Both the position numbers and the translations under genes were made by a program. Positions 62,305 to 64,000 of a stretch of DNA of 64,000 nt are shown one piece after another. Source of the stretch: Exiguobacterium sp. s193 (GTDB lineage Bacteria > Bacillota > Bacilli > Exiguobacteriales > Exiguobacteriaceae); the NCBI RefSeq assembly GCF_018618755.1, contig NZ_JACSMR010000006.1, positions 62,001-126,000 of the forward strand. The letters are read 5' to 3'. The notes below the pieces were generated by a model. The model did no database searches. It saw only the letters and a list, made by a program, of their open reading frames with translations, and had not been told where the DNA came from. Numbering within the stretch: position 1 is the stretch's first letter; each line of letters starts with the position of its first letter.

Positions 62305-63674
62305 AGCAATTCCTTCAGTTGGTGGCGTAATAGTTTTCCATTCGCATTACGCGGCAACGCATCACGATACACGTAAGTGACTGGGCATTTATATTTGGCG
62401 AGCAGCTGACTGATCGATTGACGGACGGTTGATTCTTCAACAGCGCTGACGATGAAAGCGACCGGTACCTGCCCCCACGTCGCATCAAAGCGACCGACGA
62501 CACCGGCCTCTTTGACACCATCAATCGAGAGCAGGGCAGATTCGACTTCAGCCGGATAGACGTTTTCGCCGCCTGAAATGATTAAATCACTCCGGCGATC
62601 GAGAACATATAAAAAGCCTTCTTCATCTAGCCGGCCAAGGTCACCCGTCTTGAAGTAACCGTCAGCGGTAAAGGAGTCGGCAGTCGCTTGTTCATTCGCG
62701 AAATATCCGTTCATGACGGTCGGTCCTTTGACTTCGATTTCCTGATGACGCGTGATGCGGATATCAGTCGGAGCAATCGCTTGACCGGCTGAACCAATCT
62801 TTCGTAACGCGTCTGCCGGTAACAGGGTCGCGATTTGTGAGGCGGTTTCAGTCATCCCGTACGTCTGCATGACAGGAATCTCTCGATCGAGCGCGCGAGT
62901 CAAAATCGGTAAAGGGACAGGCCCGCCGCCCGTCAAAACGACACGTAAATCATAGCGACGTAATCCTGCTTCAAGCAGGCGGTCTAACATCACAGAAACA
63001 AGAGAAACATGTGTAATCCGTTCGTTTTTAATCCACTCAATCGTTTTTGTCGGAGAAAAATGAGGCTCAAGAACGATGGGCGCACCATAAATGACGGCGC
63101 GGTAGACGACAGCCAGACCACTCATATGAAACAGTGGCGTGACAATCAGGAAGCGGTCGTCAGGTGAAGAACCGATATGCCGTGCCGCATTCATCGCACT
63201 CGAAAAATGATTCAGCATCGTCTGTTCGACGGCTTTGGCTCGTCCGGTCGTCCCGCTCGTAAAGAGCATCGATTGAACATACTGTTTGGGCATATGACGG
63301 ACGATGATGTCCGGCGCCGTATTCGAATACATGAAGGGCAAAACGTTGATGTCCGTATCCAGTGTCCGGTCGGAAATGACATACTTGACTTGTGCTTGTT
63401 TTAATTGCGTATTCAATTCAAATTGACTCAATCGGATATTGATCGGGACAATCGTTAATTCAAGCAATTGTGCCGCGTGGATGGCGACGATGTAAGACTT
63501 GCTTGCAGGTCCATAAAGTGCAATCCGGTCACCGCGCGACAGGTGGATTGCCCATGCGCTCGCGAGTTTATGGGCTAACGTATACAAGTCATGCCAGGTC
63601 AGGCGTTCCTGTTCAGTGATGAGAGCTAAATCAGTTGGTTGCTCTTTAGCGCGTGTGTAAATCCAAGGGTACAC
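62301..63674 (-). CDS. menE: o-Succinylbenzoate--CoA ligase
   Basis: A 457-aa ANL-family adenylating enzyme with the P-loop FTSGTTGRAKAVEQT (about residue 139), the YGMTET motif, the KTGDLGRLDEEGFLY hinge region and the C-terminal Lys in NANGKLLRH. It activates o-succinylbenzoate to its CoA thioester for MenB. The start is GTG 63674 about 11 nt after AGAGGA. The stop overlaps menC. A terminator separates it from menB upstream. Confidence 0.92.
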   Translation of the reverse strand: MYPWIYTRAKEQPTDLALITEQERLTWHDLYTLAHKLASAWAIHLSRGDRIALYGPASKSYIVAIHAAQLLELTIVPINIRLSQFELNTQLKQAQVKYVISDRTLDTDINVLPFMYSNTAPDIIVRHMPKQYVQSMLFTSGTTGRAKAVEQTMLNHFSSAMNAARHIGSSPDDRFLIVTPLFHMSGLAVVYRAVIYGAPIVLEPHFSPTKTIEWIKNERITHVSLVSVMLDRLLEAGLRRYDLRVVLTGGGPVPLPILTRALDREIPVMQTYGMTETASQIATLLPADALRKIGSAGQAIAPTDIRITRHQEIEVKGPTVMNGYFANEQATADSFTADGYFKTGDLGRLDEEGFLYVLDRRSDLIISGGENVYPAEVESALLSIDGVKEAGVVGRFDATWGQVPVAFIVSAVEESTVRQSISQLLAKYKCPVTYVYRDALPRNANGKLLRHQLKELL

Positions 63675-63708
63675 CGAAAATCACATCCTCTTTCCTTAGA
63701 AATGATAC

Positions 63709-63748
63709 GAAAAAGGTTCAAACGTCTCACGACATTGAACCTTTTTTC
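63709..63748 (-). terminator. Intrinsic terminator between menB and menE
   Basis: AAAAAGGTTCAA pairs with TTGAACCTTTTTT on either strand. It ends menB transcription, so menEC probably needs read-through or its own promoter. Confidence 0.8.
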
Positions 63749-63751
63749 GTA

Positions 63752-64000
63752 TTATGGGAAACGTGGGAATTGACCGAAGTCAGGATCACGTTTTTCTTTG
63801 AAGGCATCGCGTCCTTCTTTTGCTTCGTCTGTTGTGTAATAGAGTAATGTTGCATCTCCAGCAAGTTGCTGAATTCCAGCAAGACCATCCGAGTCTGCAT
63901 TAAGTGCTCCTTTTAAGAAACGAAGAGCAGTTGGTGAATGTTGAAGAATCTCAGAACACCATTGGATTGTTTCTTGCTCAAGATCAGCAAGTGGGACGAC
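63752..64000 (-). CDS. menB: 1,4-Dihydroxy-2-naphthoyl-CoA synthase, C-terminal part
   Basis: The minus-strand frame entering from the window edge ends at TAA 63754-63752 and gives 82 residues. Segments [35 protein letters not shown] and the terminal [11 protein letters not shown] are the highly conserved end of MenB, a crotonase-fold enzyme that closes the naphthoate ring. The N-terminal part and catalytic residues are outside the window. Confidence 0.93.
   Translation of the reverse strand, partial: VVPLADLEQETIQWCSEILQHSPTALRFLKGALNADSDGLAGIQQLAGDATLLYYTTDEAKEGRDAFKEKRDPDFGQFPRFP

Noticed and set aside
1-64000. CRISPR array or phage-defence island
   Set aside because: No evenly spaced short direct repeats, cas genes or phage genes were seen; the only multi-copy repeat is the dispersed 3'-end element.

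Overview
The window looks like chromosome from a low-to-mid GC Gram-positive bacterium of the Bacillales. Exiguobacterium is my best guess from memory of gene families; I ran no search. Supporting signs are strong AGGAGG-type ribosome sites, an argCJBD-carAB-argF operon, a T-box before asnA, cre-like sites, a LiaFSR-type envelope stress cluster, a Bacillus-type Fnr with a C-terminal cysteine cluster, and B. subtilis-like genes (yfmL, yfmR, ykuI, cvfB, cshA).

Layout. 1-900: 5' part of an NhaC-type antiporter (minus strand), then a 31-residue ORF ending in a very strong terminator. 0.9-10.1 kb: arginine operon behind a promoter covered by two ArgR-like boxes. 10.5-15.5 kb: MBL-fold hydrolase, tRNA-Gly, an Imm11-like pair, an alpha/beta hydrolase and fhs. 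15.6-17.4 kb: two sugar ABC permeases; their probable binding protein lies alone at 21.9 kb, and both loci share an upstream motif plus a cre. 17.5-19.9 kb: T-box/asnA, a small membrane protein, DedA. 20.2-27.9 kb: K+/H+ antiporter, binding protein, purine permease, YesMN-type two-component system, deoD. 28.2-33.4 kb: aldehyde dehydrogenase, fnr, and a ba3-type oxidase with its tiny subunit IIA. 33.8-37.3 kb: lia-type cluster. 37.5-43.7 kb: rsgA, an ABC-F gene with an attenuator-like leader, pflA and pflB. 44-48.2 kb: a hypothetical gene, yfmL and its partner, then an IS1182-type element whose transposase is split by one amber codon. 48.2-54.7 kb: two membrane GGDEF proteins, yfmR, plsC. 54.7-61 kb: small proteins, cvfB, a structured intergenic region, cshA, ykuI, map. 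61.2-64 kb: menC, menE and the 3' end of menB.

The most unusual feature is a dispersed non-coding repeat of about 290-345 bp, present four times plus one shortened inverted copy, always just downstream of a gene (argF, dedA, fnr, coxI, map). It has short inverted ends (TGTAGACAA/TTGTCTACA). In two copies it is bracketed by near-duplicates of the host gene's own terminator hairpin. Its central ~145 bp, flanked by imperfect inverted repeats beginning AAGCGTC, lies in the opposite orientation in one copy. No ORF of its own is visible.

Regulatory links: TGTGA-N6-TCACA-like sites precede pflB and the oxidase genes, and a weaker one precedes fnr, suggesting an Fnr and/or Rex redox circuit. Two GGDEF proteins and a YkuI-like degenerate EAL protein suggest c-di-GMP signalling.
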